From a virus: a stretch of 64,000 bases of DNA. The position numbers and the translations under genes are program-made. Positions within the stretch are counted from its first letter, which is position 1. Each line of letters begins with the position of its first letter. Under the pieces are notes generated by a model. That model searched no databases and had not been told where the DNA came from. It saw only the letters and a program-made list of their open reading frames with translations. Positions 51,618 to 59,114 of the stretch are shown here, piece after piece. The stretch spans positions 1 through 64,000 of IMG/VR virus record IMGVR_UViG_3300042934_000426. One strand, 5' to 3'.

Positions 51618-51860
51618 TTAAGCTTCAAGTCCCTGGCTCTTTAAGAAGTTAGCCAGCCCGCTTTGCGGGAAACGACGTACTTTATGTTTTCCTTCAGGAT
51701 TAATCACCGTATAGGGAATGTTGAAGTCTTCTAGCACCCGATAAAAGGTGTTTCGGCTTTGGCAAGGGAAGCCCTTGCTACTAAGGTAATCCATGGCTTG
51801 TTGCATTGTCAACATTTTATCGTCTACTAGGATTGCTTTTGCTTGCTTTGCTTTCGCCAC
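51618..51860 (-). CDS. helix-turn-helix (excisionase-like) DNA-binding protein
   Basis: 80 residues from GTG 51860 (AAAGGAGCGG upstream). MLTMQQAMDYLSSKGFPCQSRNTFYRVLEDFNIPYT..GKHKVRRF reads as a MerR/excisionase-type winged helix with a strand hairpin. It sits right behind a consensus promoter loaded with TTGTTCA boxes, so it is a candidate for the protein that binds them. Confidence 0.65.
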   Translation of the reverse strand: MAKAKQAKAILVDDKMLTMQQAMDYLSSKGFPCQSRNTFYRVLEDFNIPYTVINPEGKHKVRRFPQSGLANFLKSQGLEA

Positions 51861-51879
51861 TTGCCTTCCGCTCCTTTCT

Positions 51880-51965
51880 TGTTTGAAGTTGTTCACCGTT
51901 GTTTAACTTTATATTTCTCATTATAGAGGTGTCCTATACGTTTGTCAACAACTTTGAACAAAATT
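51880..51965 (-). promoter_or_regulatory. consensus promoter with flanking TTGTTCA operators
   Basis: Perfect sigma-A promoter TTGACA-N17-TATAAT (-35 at 51943-51948, -10 at 51920-51925). TTTGTTCAAAGTTG overlaps the -35 upstream; GTTAAACAACGGTGAACAAC lies at the start of the transcript. Confidence 0.75.
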
Positions 51966-52101
51966 ATTTTATCGGTTTAGAGAATGTTTTATGACACGAA
52001 TAGCAAACGTAATCTATTTCTGTATCACCTGGAAAAATAACCAAAAAGTCTGTGTCTGTACTTCCACAGTTAGGGCAACCTACTTTATTAGCTGTCACCA
52101 T
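51964..52101 (-). CDS. small zinc-ribbon protein
   Basis: 45 residues with CPNC and CYSC pairs 25 residues apart (zinc ribbon). AAGGGGTC before the ATG, which overlaps the upstream stop by 7 nt. AT-rich. Confidence 0.65.
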   Translation of the reverse strand: MVTANKVGCPNCGSTDTDFLVIFPGDTEIDYVCYSCHKTFSKPIK

Positions 52102-52382
52102 TGACCCCTTCCTTCGACGTATGTTTTATGCTTCAGGTCTTCGACTTGTGTAGCTGTATGAATCGTCTTCGAGCGGGCGTAGAAGGGATAGAAGCCCTTC
52201 CCCTCTCGTATACGCTCATTTAACGAATCCTTCGCTTGCTCGGTCATATCGTTCCAATCGTCGGATTCCCACACTTCCACCATGACTTCGACTTGCATAA
52301 TCACCACAGCTTTTTTACCCGTACGGGCTGGGGCGACGACTTCCGAAGTGGGAAGGTCGCCCATATCCTTACGTTCGTTCAT
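52095..52382 (-). CDS. hypothetical protein
   Basis: 95 residues from ATG 52382 (AAGGGGTGGG upstream). Strand (KAVVIMQVEVMVEVWES) and helix (MTEQAKDSLNERIREG). No family recognised. Confidence 0.55.
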   Translation of the reverse strand: MNERKDMGDLPTSEVVAPARTGKKAVVIMQVEVMVEVWESDDWNDMTEQAKDSLNERIREGKGFYPFYARSKTIHTATQVEDLKHKTYVEGRGQW

Positions 52383-52419
52383 ACTACCCACCCCTTCAGG
52401 TTTTTCTCGATTGACGGCA

Positions 52420-52620
52420 CTAACTCAATGCTAAAATTACATCATCATATATCAGTTTTAATTCCTCAATTGTTATTCCATCTTTTTCATACTCCTTGAA
52501 TGATTGAACTAATTCAATAGCAATATCGTCTGTTATTTCTCCACTTTTAATTCTCATATCAAGAATTCCCACTTTTGTTTCAAGGTCGTTTTTTAATTGT
52601 TCAATTTCTATTTTGTTCAA
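52420..52620 (-). CDS. small helical protein
   Basis: 66 residues, three predicted helices, acidic. Much more AT-rich than its neighbours, suggesting separate origin. AAAGGAAG before the ATG. Confidence 0.6.
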   Translation of the reverse strand: MNKIEIEQLKNDLETKVGILDMRIKSGEITDDIAIELVQSFKEYEKDGITIEELKLIYDDVILALS

Positions 52621-52676
52621 ATTAATCTTCCTTTCTGTTTTTTAGTGCGTAATTTGGTTTCATTACCTACTAGACC

Positions 52677-54461
52677 CTATATCAGGTCTAGTAAGTCTTG
52701 TGGTGAGCTGAAGAGCTTCTTCATCACTACCTCGTCTTCGTCTACGATGGCTTTGAAGAGCTCCCGCTTGTTCTCTAGGATTTCGAGCTTCTTCTCTTCG
52801 TAGCTTCCTTCGGTAATCATGTTAATAGCGGTGACGGCTGACTTCACCCCGTTACGGTGGGCACGGGCATAAATTTGTTCCATCTTTTGCGGGTTGAATA
52901 GCTGGTCATAGCATATCACATATGACCCCATAGAAAGGTCTAGCCCGTAGTTACCAGCGGTGGTCATCAGCACACATTGAATGTCCCCGTTTTGGAATTC
53001 ATTCTGAATCCGTCCTGTTTCGGTCGCTTTCAGTCCACCTTTGATGTAGCCAATTTGCTCCTTCCGAAGTCCTAACTTTTCATTGCTGGTTAGCCATGTG
53101 TAAAGTATGTCTGTCATTTCCTTGTATTGGCTGAACAGGATAAACTTGTGGCGGTGTGGGTCAAGGTCAACAATAATATCGCCTAGGGCGTTCATTTTTC
53201 CGCTTTCTTCAGGTAAGTTCGAATTTTCCATCACCTTCCGAAGTAGGGCTGGTGAATCGCATACTTGCTGAAGGCGGGTAATTTGCGCTAGTGCTTCCAG
53301 GTAGGAAAACTCGCTTCCTTGCTCTTTCGCGATTTCTAGGATTCCGTCTTTTACTTGCTTATACAGTCGTTGTTGTTCCTTCGTCATTTTAACCGAATAG
53401 TTAACCACGGATAGTGGTGGTAGGTCAGGTAGTGCGTCCGCTTTCGACTTCCGAAGCATGATAGGTTCTAGGCGCTTCGTCAGCTCACTAATCATTTGGG
53501 GCTTTGGTGCAACAGGTTTTCCAAAGAAGTCCATTTCTACATAGCGGTCTAGGAACTTGTAGTAAGTACCTAAGATACCAGGTCGGCAAAAATCGGTTAG
53601 TGTCCATAGTTCTTGAATGTTATTTTCAAGCGGTGTTCCTGTTCCCAGGATTTTACGACCCGCTGGTTTCAGCTTCTTAATCAAGTTCTTCGTCGTTTGT
53701 GCCTTCGGGTTCTTAATACGATGGGCTTCGTCTAGGATAACCAACCAGCGTCCATCTACAGGTGGGATAATGTCCATATCCCGAAGGAAGAGCTCATAGT
53801 TCATAATCGTCACATCAGCCCCATATTCGTATTGCTGATATTGCACTTCACGAAGCTTTGCACCTGTCAGCTTCTCCTTCGTACCGTCTTCCCATTCGAC
53901 CGTTTCCCGCTTGTCACCGTCAATCACGACATATTCCAGCGACGTCCATTTTTTGACTTCCTTTTCCCAGGTGGAATACTTCAAAGGTGACGGGCATACC
54001 ACCAATAGATAATCGACTAATCCTTTGTTCTTCCAATCGACGAAGCTCGCTAGCCCCGTGAGTGATTTTCCTAATCCCATATCGAAGGCTAGGATAGCAC
54101 CCTCTCCGTCTTCGAGCGTATCCAGGAACGCCTTCCCTACCGCCTGGTACGGGTAAAGCTCTCCTTTTAATCCTTTGATTTTTCCGCTTACTTTCTTTTC
54201 GTCAATGCTTTTCACGGCTACCGCTTTTTGCTGACGGTCTTTTAAGTCCTTGAATACTTGCTTGACAGCTGGTGCAATTTCTAACGAAGGCATAATACGC
54301 AAAGCGTCTTCGGTTGATTCTAATGGGATTTCCCAGCGTTTCGCTGAACGCTCCCAGGCTGACCCAGGGATTGCACGAATCAAGTCTTTATAGCTGAATG
54401 TCTTTCCAGCGAAATAAAGTGTTTTGCTACTGCCTTCTGATAACTGTAAACTGATTGTCAT
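52677..54461 (-). CDS. SNF2-family helicase with HARP-like N-terminus
   Basis: 594 residues from ATG 54461. The N-terminal LYFAGKTFSYKDLIRAIPGSAWERSAKRWEIP recalls the HARP domain of SMARCAL1-type annealing helicases. Helicase motifs: DMGLGKSLT (I), ILDEAHRIKN (II), LGTGTPLENN (III), SQYKEMTDIL (IV), AGNYGLDLS (V), QIYARAHRNG (VI). Likely remodels forks during phage replication or recombination. Behind promoter box 10's neighbour. Confidence 0.88.
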   Translation of the reverse strand: MTISLQLSEGSSKTLYFAGKTFSYKDLIRAIPGSAWERSAKRWEIPLESTEDALRIMPSLEIAPAVKQVFKDLKDRQQKAVAVKSIDEKKVSGKIKGLKGELYPYQAVGKAFLDTLEDGEGAILAFDMGLGKSLTGLASFVDWKNKGLVDYLLVVCPSPLKYSTWEKEVKKWTSLEYVVIDGDKRETVEWEDGTKEKLTGAKLREVQYQQYEYGADVTIMNYELFLRDMDIIPPVDGRWLVILDEAHRIKNPKAQTTKNLIKKLKPAGRKILGTGTPLENNIQELWTLTDFCRPGILGTYYKFLDRYVEMDFFGKPVAPKPQMISELTKRLEPIMLRKSKADALPDLPPLSVVNYSVKMTKEQQRLYKQVKDGILEIAKEQGSEFSYLEALAQITRLQQVCDSPALLRKVMENSNLPEESGKMNALGDIIVDLDPHRHKFILFSQYKEMTDILYTWLTSNEKLGLRKEQIGYIKGGLKATETGRIQNEFQNGDIQCVLMTTAGNYGLDLSMGSYVICYDQLFNPQKMEQIYARAHRNGVKSAVTAINMITEGSYEEKKLEILENKRELFKAIVDEDEVVMKKLFSSPQDLLDLI

Positions 54462-54507
54462 ATGTGACACGCTCCTTTTGTTTTGGGGGTTCTATCCCCT
54501 CATGATT

Positions 54508-54536
54508 AACATACATACGCTTTTATTCTTTCTCTA
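54508..54536 (-). promoter_or_regulatory. early promoter box 10
   Basis: TAGAGA-N17-TATGTT with CGTATG; GGGG-ATAGAA-CCCC 5' hairpin. Drives the SNF2 helicase. Confidence 0.7.
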
Positions 54537-54759
54537 CGCTGGAATAATCCTTCTCTACGATACCCTTCAGGTATTGGTAATAGAAGTTTTTCCAGCCACC
54601 ACGCTTCGGATAAGTAAGCACCGTTATATTGCCCTTCCGAACCACGACTTCCTTTAGTACGGGTTCGGTTCGTATATCGAAGCCAGCGGTTATTAATACC
54701 CGAACACATTCCATTTTGTAGTCGTACCACGTCCAACTAGGCTTCGGCTCCTTAATCAT
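54523..54759 (-). CDS. hypothetical protein
   Basis: 78 residues, Trp/Tyr-rich, beta-hairpin-like middle (EPVLKEVVVRKGNITVLTYP). Start overlaps the end of the upstream gene by 8 nt; its end overlaps promoter box 10. Confidence 0.55.
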   Translation of the reverse strand: MIKEPKPSWTWYDYKMECVRVLITAGFDIRTEPVLKEVVVRKGNITVLTYPKRGGWKNFYYQYLKGIVEKDYSSVEKE

Positions 54760-55273
54760 ACTGATTCACCAGGCTTCGGAAGACTACTAGGTGCTTTTTA
54801 TACCGTTCTAATCGCTCTTCTAGGTCTACTTTCTTTTTATTCAATCGATTGTAATATCCTGGTGGTACAGGTGATGGTCTAAAGGTAGTCAAGTTACGTT
54901 CTGTATATTGAATGGATTCTTTACACGCTTCAATTTTGCTTTCTAGGTTACGAATTGCCCATTGTATTGCTTCCTTTTGTTCCCCGTCCAGTCCATAGTT
55001 TATCATGCTTCCCAGCTCCTTTTTGCCTTCTTCCGAAGGTTCTTCAATGGTAATGACTAAAGCATAATCGAAGTCAGGCTTCAATTCGATTTTCTTACCT
55101 GTGTCGATAACGTGTAAAAACTTCTTGCCGTCTTCTTTGACGATTTCACCGTCCCATACGCCATTATCCACACTAAACTTCGTTCCGACGGAAAGCATAT
55201 ACATATCAGTGGTTGTGCCAAAATAACGCCCGTTACTATCGGGTAATTTATATATAAATTTGCTTCTGTCCAT
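54752..55273 (-). CDS. hypothetical two-part protein with internal start
   Basis: 173 residues: a beta-rich first half and a helical second half. Between them, in frame, AAAAAGGAGCTGGG precedes ATG 55006 exactly as at real gene starts, so the 84-residue helical half may also be made alone, or two genes may have fused. AAAAGGAGCTGG before the main ATG. Confidence 0.6.
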   Translation of the reverse strand: MDRSKFIYKLPDSNGRYFGTTTDMYMLSVGTKFSVDNGVWDGEIVKEDGKKFLHVIDTGKKIELKPDFDYALVITIEEPSEEGKKELGSMINYGLDGEQKEAIQWAIRNLESKIEACKESIQYTERNLTTFRPSPVPPGYYNRLNKKKVDLEERLERYKKHLVVFRSLVNQYD

Positions 55274-55294
55274 TTCGCCAGCTCCTTTTCACTT

Positions 55295-55330
55295 AGTATA
55301 CCACAACTTTGACTAAATATGAACAACTTC
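55295..55330 (-). promoter_or_regulatory. promoter with TTGTTCA boxes
   Basis: -10 TATACT at 55295-55300, TTCATA 17 bp upstream, overlapped by TTGTTCATA and GTCAAAGTTG. Drives 54752-55273. Confidence 0.55.
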
Positions 55331-55338
55331 GTTCAAGT

Positions 55339-55361
55339 AAAAAGCTGGGTATTAACCCAGC
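55339..55361 (-). terminator. rho-independent terminator
   Basis: Stem GCTGGGT-TAAT-ACCCAGC followed by TTTTT; ends 55352-55624. Confidence 0.85.
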
Positions 55362-55624
55362 CCGCCTTCGCCATTATAAGGGTTTTCGTCTGTACTTAAT
55401 GGATTATAGGGCAAGACCTCACACCGCCATACATACGTACGGCTGATAAAGCTCATTCCTTGTGACGGTACGACTTCGAAGTCATCATTCTCTTCTAGTA
55501 CGTGGGTCAGTACAAAGCTCGTTGCCGTTTCCTGGGTCAATACCCCTACAATATGTGTCGGCATAAGCGACCCTTCGGTCTGTGGTACTAAGTGCAATCG
55601 CACCCATGTTTCAGGTTGGTTCAT
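55352..55624 (-). CDS. hypothetical protein
   Basis: 90 residues, strand-rich (TWVRLHLVPQ, HIVGVLTQETATSFVLTHVLEEN), perhaps a small barrel. Overlaps the upstream gene by 14 nt. Confidence 0.55.
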   Translation of the reverse strand: MNQPETWVRLHLVPQTEGSLMPTHIVGVLTQETATSFVLTHVLEENDDFEVVPSQGMSFISRTYVWRCEVLPYNPLSTDENPYNGEGGLG

Positions 55625-55865
55625 TATTTTCAGCTCCTTCGATTATTTTCGGTGACCGTCCTGTTAAGGTCAGCACCCATTCCAGGAAGTCAGGGTCACC
55701 AGGAACTAGGTCAAACCGTTCCTGTACCTTTTTCATTTCCTTTGTGTAGGTTTCACGGTCGATTTCACATAGCTCTAGTTGGCTCGGTATTTCTCCGAAT
55801 AACTCCATCATAAAGACTTCGAAGGCAACTGTCACTCTACTTTTTTCCTCTGTCATAGTCTTCAT
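55611..55865 (-). CDS. hypothetical helical protein
   Basis: 84 residues, acidic, helical. 4-nt overlap with the preceding gene. No family recognised. Confidence 0.55.
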   Translation of the reverse strand: MKTMTEEKSRVTVAFEVFMMELFGEIPSQLELCEIDRETYTKEMKKVQERFDLVPGDPDFLEWVLTLTGRSPKIIEGAENNEPT

Positions 55866-56578
55866 TCCTTCCCGAATATACCGTTATCAACGGCAATGTA
55901 AAAATCCTTCGTACTCATAGAACATCCACAGCATTTACGATAACCCGTCCAGGCATGGTAGTGAAAAGGTTGCCAGTCTACGCAATACCCACAATAAAGG
56001 GCTTCTTTATTGCTTGGTTTTGCTTCCACTAGGTTCCGAAGTTTAGCTTCGTCTAGGCGCATTTGAAGCTTCTTCGGTAGAACGCTAGGCTTTAGTAAGG
56101 TGATGAATCGGTCTTCGGAAGCCCCTTTATTCAGGCGCTTGAAAAGGTCTTGCTTCGCCTTGTATGACAGCTCCCTCATTTGGAATACGCTTACTTGCTC
56201 TTCATGCTTCACAGGTTCGTCGGGCGACGTCGTTCTTGTATGAGCTGGTCTAGGTTCGGCTGGTGGATTTGGGCGTTCGCTGGTAACAATAGGCTTCGAA
56301 GCTTCTGTGCTCTTTCTTGCTTCAGGCTTTTGCTTTGGTTCTTGTTTGATAGCTTGCTTGACTTCTTCCTTCTTGCCATTTGCTTTCTTCCCTTCAGTGG
56401 TCTTCGGAAGCTTAACTGGCGGTGCTGGGCGTGCTGGTGTCTTTTTAGTTGCCACGGTAGCGGGTGTTGCGGTCTTCTTTGATTGCACTTCGGAAGTCTT
56501 CGTAGTAGTCGGTTGAGCTGGTGTAGCCGTAGTCCCAGGTACTCTTTTCTTCTTTGCGTTTTTCGTTGCGATTGTCAT
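55862..56578 (-). CDS. protein with long disordered basic N-terminus and zinc site
   Basis: 238 residues from ATG 56578. About 130 residues of Lys/Pro/Thr/Ala-rich low complexity precede a folded C-terminus with CGYC...CCGC (zinc). Such composition suits nucleic-acid binding or a virion/DNA-associated role. GGGGGA lies upstream of two closely spaced ATGs. Confidence 0.55.
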   Translation of the reverse strand: MTIATKNAKKKRVPGTTATPAQPTTTKTSEVQSKKTATPATVATKKTPARPAPPVKLPKTTEGKKANGKKEEVKQAIKQEPKQKPEARKSTEASKPIVTSERPNPPAEPRPAHTRTTSPDEPVKHEEQVSVFQMRELSYKAKQDLFKRLNKGASEDRFITLLKPSVLPKKLQMRLDEAKLRNLVEAKPSNKEALYCGYCVDWQPFHYHAWTGYRKCCGCSMSTKDFYIAVDNGIFGKE

Positions 56579-56744
56579 TGTCATTTCCCCCATTACATGT
56601 AATCTGATAACTGTTATATGAATCTCGTATGTGTATAGCTGTGTGCTGGTTATGTGAAGGGCTTCGCTCGACAAAAGGAGCGAAGACCCATGACACACAT
56701 TTCAAAAATATCCATCCTACGACTATCCAGAATAGGACTATCAT
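56445..56744 (-). CDS. possible overlapping membrane-protein gene
   Basis: 99 codons opening on the stop of the upstream gene (ATGA) with a hydrophobic helix (MIVLFWIVVGWIFLKCVSWVF). Its last 134 nt overlap 55862-56578 in another frame. The membrane part lies in otherwise non-coding DNA, which argues that at least the N-terminus is real. Confidence 0.4.
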   Translation of the reverse strand: MIVLFWIVVGWIFLKCVSWVFAPFVERSPSHNQHTAIHIRDSYNSYQITCNGGNDNDNRNEKRKEEKSTWDYGYTSSTDYYEDFRSAIKEDRNTRYRGN

Positions 56745-57187
56745 AGTTTCAGCACGGCTTCCTTGAATTCCTTGATAGCCGTCTTAATTTCCCTTCGTTG
56801 GTTCTTCGTCGAAGCGGTATGGTCGTACTCGCTAACGATTTCTTGCTCTACGTCTTCGTACATTTGCCACAGGTAAATAGCGGTACCTCGATAAAGAAAG
56901 ACGAATACGTGGTCTTTGTAGACGATTCGGTGGTTACCTTTCGCATACTCTCCGTGTATCATAGCTTCGTGCATGTTTCTACTTTTCAGCTTCCGAAGAC
57001 CGTCAATATAGACGCTCTTCGGAAATTGGTGGATAAAGCTGACCGCAAGTTTTCGAGCGGTATCAGGTTCTAACAGCTTCAAGAGGTCTTCCCTTTTTGC
57101 TCCATATATTTGAGATAAGTAAACCTGGTAACCACCAGGTTTACTTCGATAACTATTCAACGGTAATAAGCTCCCCATCACGTACAT
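56741..57187 (-). CDS. hypothetical alpha/beta protein
   Basis: 148 residues; HRIVYKDHVFVFLYRGTAIYLWQMYEDVEQ resembles the strands of a small nuclease- or toxin-like fold, but no family is certain. The ATG at 57187 overlaps the SprT-like gene by 35 nt; ATG 57178 is an alternative. Confidence 0.5.
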   Translation of the reverse strand: MYVMGSLLPLNSYRSKPGGYQVYLSQIYGAKREDLLKLLEPDTARKLAVSFIHQFPKSVYIDGLRKLKSRNMHEAMIHGEYAKGNHRIVYKDHVFVFLYRGTAIYLWQMYEDVEQEIVSEYDHTASTKNQRREIKTAIKEFKEAVLKL

Positions 57188-58478
57188 ACACCCCTTTGTT
57201 AAAGTCGATTTGGTGACGCTTCGCCTGATAGGTAATCGTCGCTGGTGTCTTTCCGAAGTGCTCCGCTACCGCCTTCATGGAACCTAATTCCCGATAAAGC
57301 GTGATAATGTCTTCAGGGTTATCGTGGCTTCGAAGTCTTTGGTTCTTCACTTCTACCGCTACGATTTTTGCCTTCGGCTTCTTTGGTGTTTTTGGTTCTT
57401 CCGTTTTCACTTTTTTCGTCCCCTTCGGCTTCTTTGGTGCTTTAGGCTTTTCTTCCGAAGCTTGCTTTTCTTGCTCTTGTTCGATTTCCTTTACTTCTTC
57501 ATTGTTCACTTCGTCAGGCACGACTTCAGCGGTGTTATAGGCTATCCAATGAGTATACCCCTCTTTGTAAGCGTTATGACCTTTTTGGTACGTCCCTTCT
57601 TGTGCTTCGGTGATAGGCTCAGTCGATGTCCCTTTATGCTCTTCGATAAAGAATTCCTTTTCGTCCTTGGACTTGAATTTTTCGAAGTAGCGATAAGAGG
57701 CGCGCATATTCTTTTCAATCGCGTCTTCTCCTGGCTTCTCGACGTGTGACTGTGTTACCTGAATGACTTTCCCACCCTTCGGTACTTCAATATAAGGGGT
57801 ATCACAAACCATACACACCGCATGAATCTGACGTGTGCACCATACCGTAATACGGTGACCATTCGAAGCCACACAACGACAAATGAACTTACGGTTATAG
57901 CTTTGTGGTTCAGGCATTTTGGCTATATTCCCATAGCATTGAGCGCCTTTTGCGGGAATTCCTACAATTTGCGCGTAATCTTTGAAATCTTTGTTATGCC
58001 AATCTTTCGGGCGCTTCTTTTGGTTCTCTGTCGGTTCTTCACCAGGCTTCGCATATAACACTTCGTCTTGCCATTGGTGAATCATTTCGTGTCGAAGCGT
58101 TTCTAGGATTCGCTCTTCCGTATTTAATACGATGAAGTTTCGGTTAAAGCGAATATGACGCTCAATCCCCATATTATCGGTGCCTGGCGTGTAGTTGCCT
58201 AATGTCTTATTAGAAAGCTTATCAATGGTAATCAGAGGGTAAGATAATTGACCCTTGAAGTATTCTCTATTGTAGTCTTCCCACTTCTTATAAAGAAGCC
58301 CTAAGAATTCATTTTCCTTCGTTAGAAGCCCCATTAGCGCCTTCTTTAGCGTTTCTTGGTCTACTTCGATAATCTCCTGTTCGTCAGGCTTTTGTAGGAT
58401 GGTACCATCCCCTAAGTCCACTTCCACCATATCGACTACTTGTTCGACTTCTTTCTTTTTCCCTTTCGTTTTAGCCAT
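57153..58478 (-). CDS. SprT-like zinc metalloprotease with C-terminal HTH
   Basis: 441 residues. The zinc-protease motif RHEMIHQWQ (HExxH, near 129-133) with a distal NKDF segment is of SprT/Spartan type. A Cys-rich zinc ribbon follows (FICRCVAS...WCTRQIHAVCMVC). After a basic Pro/Lys linker, the end is an HTH (DIITLYRELGSMKAVAEHFGKTPATITY). SprT-like proteases act on DNA-bound or crosslinked proteins. AAGGAGCTGG before the ATG. Confidence 0.8.
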   Translation of the reverse strand: MAKTKGKKKEVEQVVDMVEVDLGDGTILQKPDEQEIIEVDQETLKKALMGLLTKENEFLGLLYKKWEDYNREYFKGQLSYPLITIDKLSNKTLGNYTPGTDNMGIERHIRFNRNFIVLNTEERILETLRHEMIHQWQDEVLYAKPGEEPTENQKKRPKDWHNKDFKDYAQIVGIPAKGAQCYGNIAKMPEPQSYNRKFICRCVASNGHRITVWCTRQIHAVCMVCDTPYIEVPKGGKVIQVTQSHVEKPGEDAIEKNMRASYRYFEKFKSKDEKEFFIEEHKGTSTEPITEAQEGTYQKGHNAYKEGYTHWIAYNTAEVVPDEVNNEEVKEIEQEQEKQASEEKPKAPKKPKGTKKVKTEEPKTPKKPKAKIVAVEVKNQRLRSHDNPEDIITLYRELGSMKAVAEHFGKTPATITYQAKRHQIDFNKGVYVRDGELITVE

Positions 58479-58555
58479 GTTCAGCCAGCTCCTTGTATTT
58501 TATTTTAGGGGGCTTTCGCCCCTTCTAAGTGTAGTATACGCTTCCGAAGTATTTT

Positions 58556-58705
58556 TTATTCCTTCGTTGCATTTGCTTTAATGAAAGACATAGAACCTTG
58601 TACAACCAATAACGTAGGTAAATGTGACGTGCTACCCTTCGGTTCACGAATAGCCGTTTCAAGTTCTTTTTCTAATTGTTTCCATGCCTTTTCGTAATCG
58701 ACCAT
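58556..58705 (-). CDS. small hypothetical protein
   Basis: 49 residues (begins MVDYEKAWKQLEKELETAI), helix then strands. GAGGGGGTGGGGG before the ATG. Behind an operator-type promoter; a -10-like TATACT for the next gene lies after its stop. Confidence 0.6.
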   Translation of the reverse strand: MVDYEKAWKQLEKELETAIREPKGSTSHLPTLLVVQGSMSFIKANATKE

Positions 58706-58745
58706 ATACCCCCACCCCCTCAACTCCGTTTTTGGTTCTAAAATT

Positions 58746-58774
58746 AGTATACAACAATGAACAACAATTTACAA
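58746..58774 (-). promoter_or_regulatory. promoter with TTGTTCA box
   Basis: TTGTAA-N17-TATACT; TTGTTGTTCATTGTTG fills the spacer. Drives 58556-58705. Confidence 0.6.
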
Positions 58775-58830
58775 GCGTAAACATTTACCACCTCCTTTTC
58801 AGGCAAAAAATTTTGGGAAATCGCCTATTA

Positions 58831-58846
58831 CGTATCAACTCGTACG
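58831..58846. promoter_or_regulatory. 16-bp quasi-palindrome, site 5
   Basis: CGTAT-CAACTC-GTACG in the left arm of locus B. Confidence 0.65.
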
Positions 58847-58964
58847 TAATACTCAATGACACACGCTATAGTGTCTATCTGAAAAATTTTTTATTTTTCT
58901 CTCCGCTGATAAAAAATAAAAAAATAAATTTTTGAAAATCAAAACCCTTGTGACACCACTACTA

Positions 58965-58980
58965 CGTACCAACTCGTACG
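58965..58980. promoter_or_regulatory. 16-bp quasi-palindrome, site 6
   Basis: CGTAC-CAACTC-GTACG, perfect arms, in the right arm of locus B. Confidence 0.65.
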
Positions 58981-59114
58981 TAATAGAAGGTTTCCCATTT
59001 CATTTTTGACTTATTAGGTGTTTTTTCTCTTATTTTGTGAATGTTTTCACTTAACAAATAAGGAAATTTTAGGCTATTATTTTCCTAAAATTCCCATCAT
59101 ATACCCCCTAGGGA

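Larger units (their letters stand above)
58815..58999. repeat. inverted-repeat locus B (candidate origin or partition site)
   Basis: Left arm GGGAAATCGCCTATTACGTA at 58815, right arm ending in the complement (one divergent stretch) near 58998, around ~100 bp of AT-rich DNA. Same order and near-same length as locus A at 9231-9418, including the GTGTGACACC-like segment before the right arm. Confidence 0.75.
58706..59114. other. 409-bp region without genes
   Basis: Holds the operator-type promoter for 58556-58705, the second inverted-repeat locus (58815-58999) and an AT-rich hairpin (59065-59092, ATTTTAGG..CCTAAAAT) after the stop of 59115-59816. No frame with a ribosome site was found. Confidence 0.6.

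Noticed and set aside
9231-58999. Attachment sites or terminal repeats flanking an integrated element
   Set aside because: The two loci are only partly identical, have internal symmetry and operator-like sites, and lie inside phage gene order that continues on both sides. No integrase is visible.
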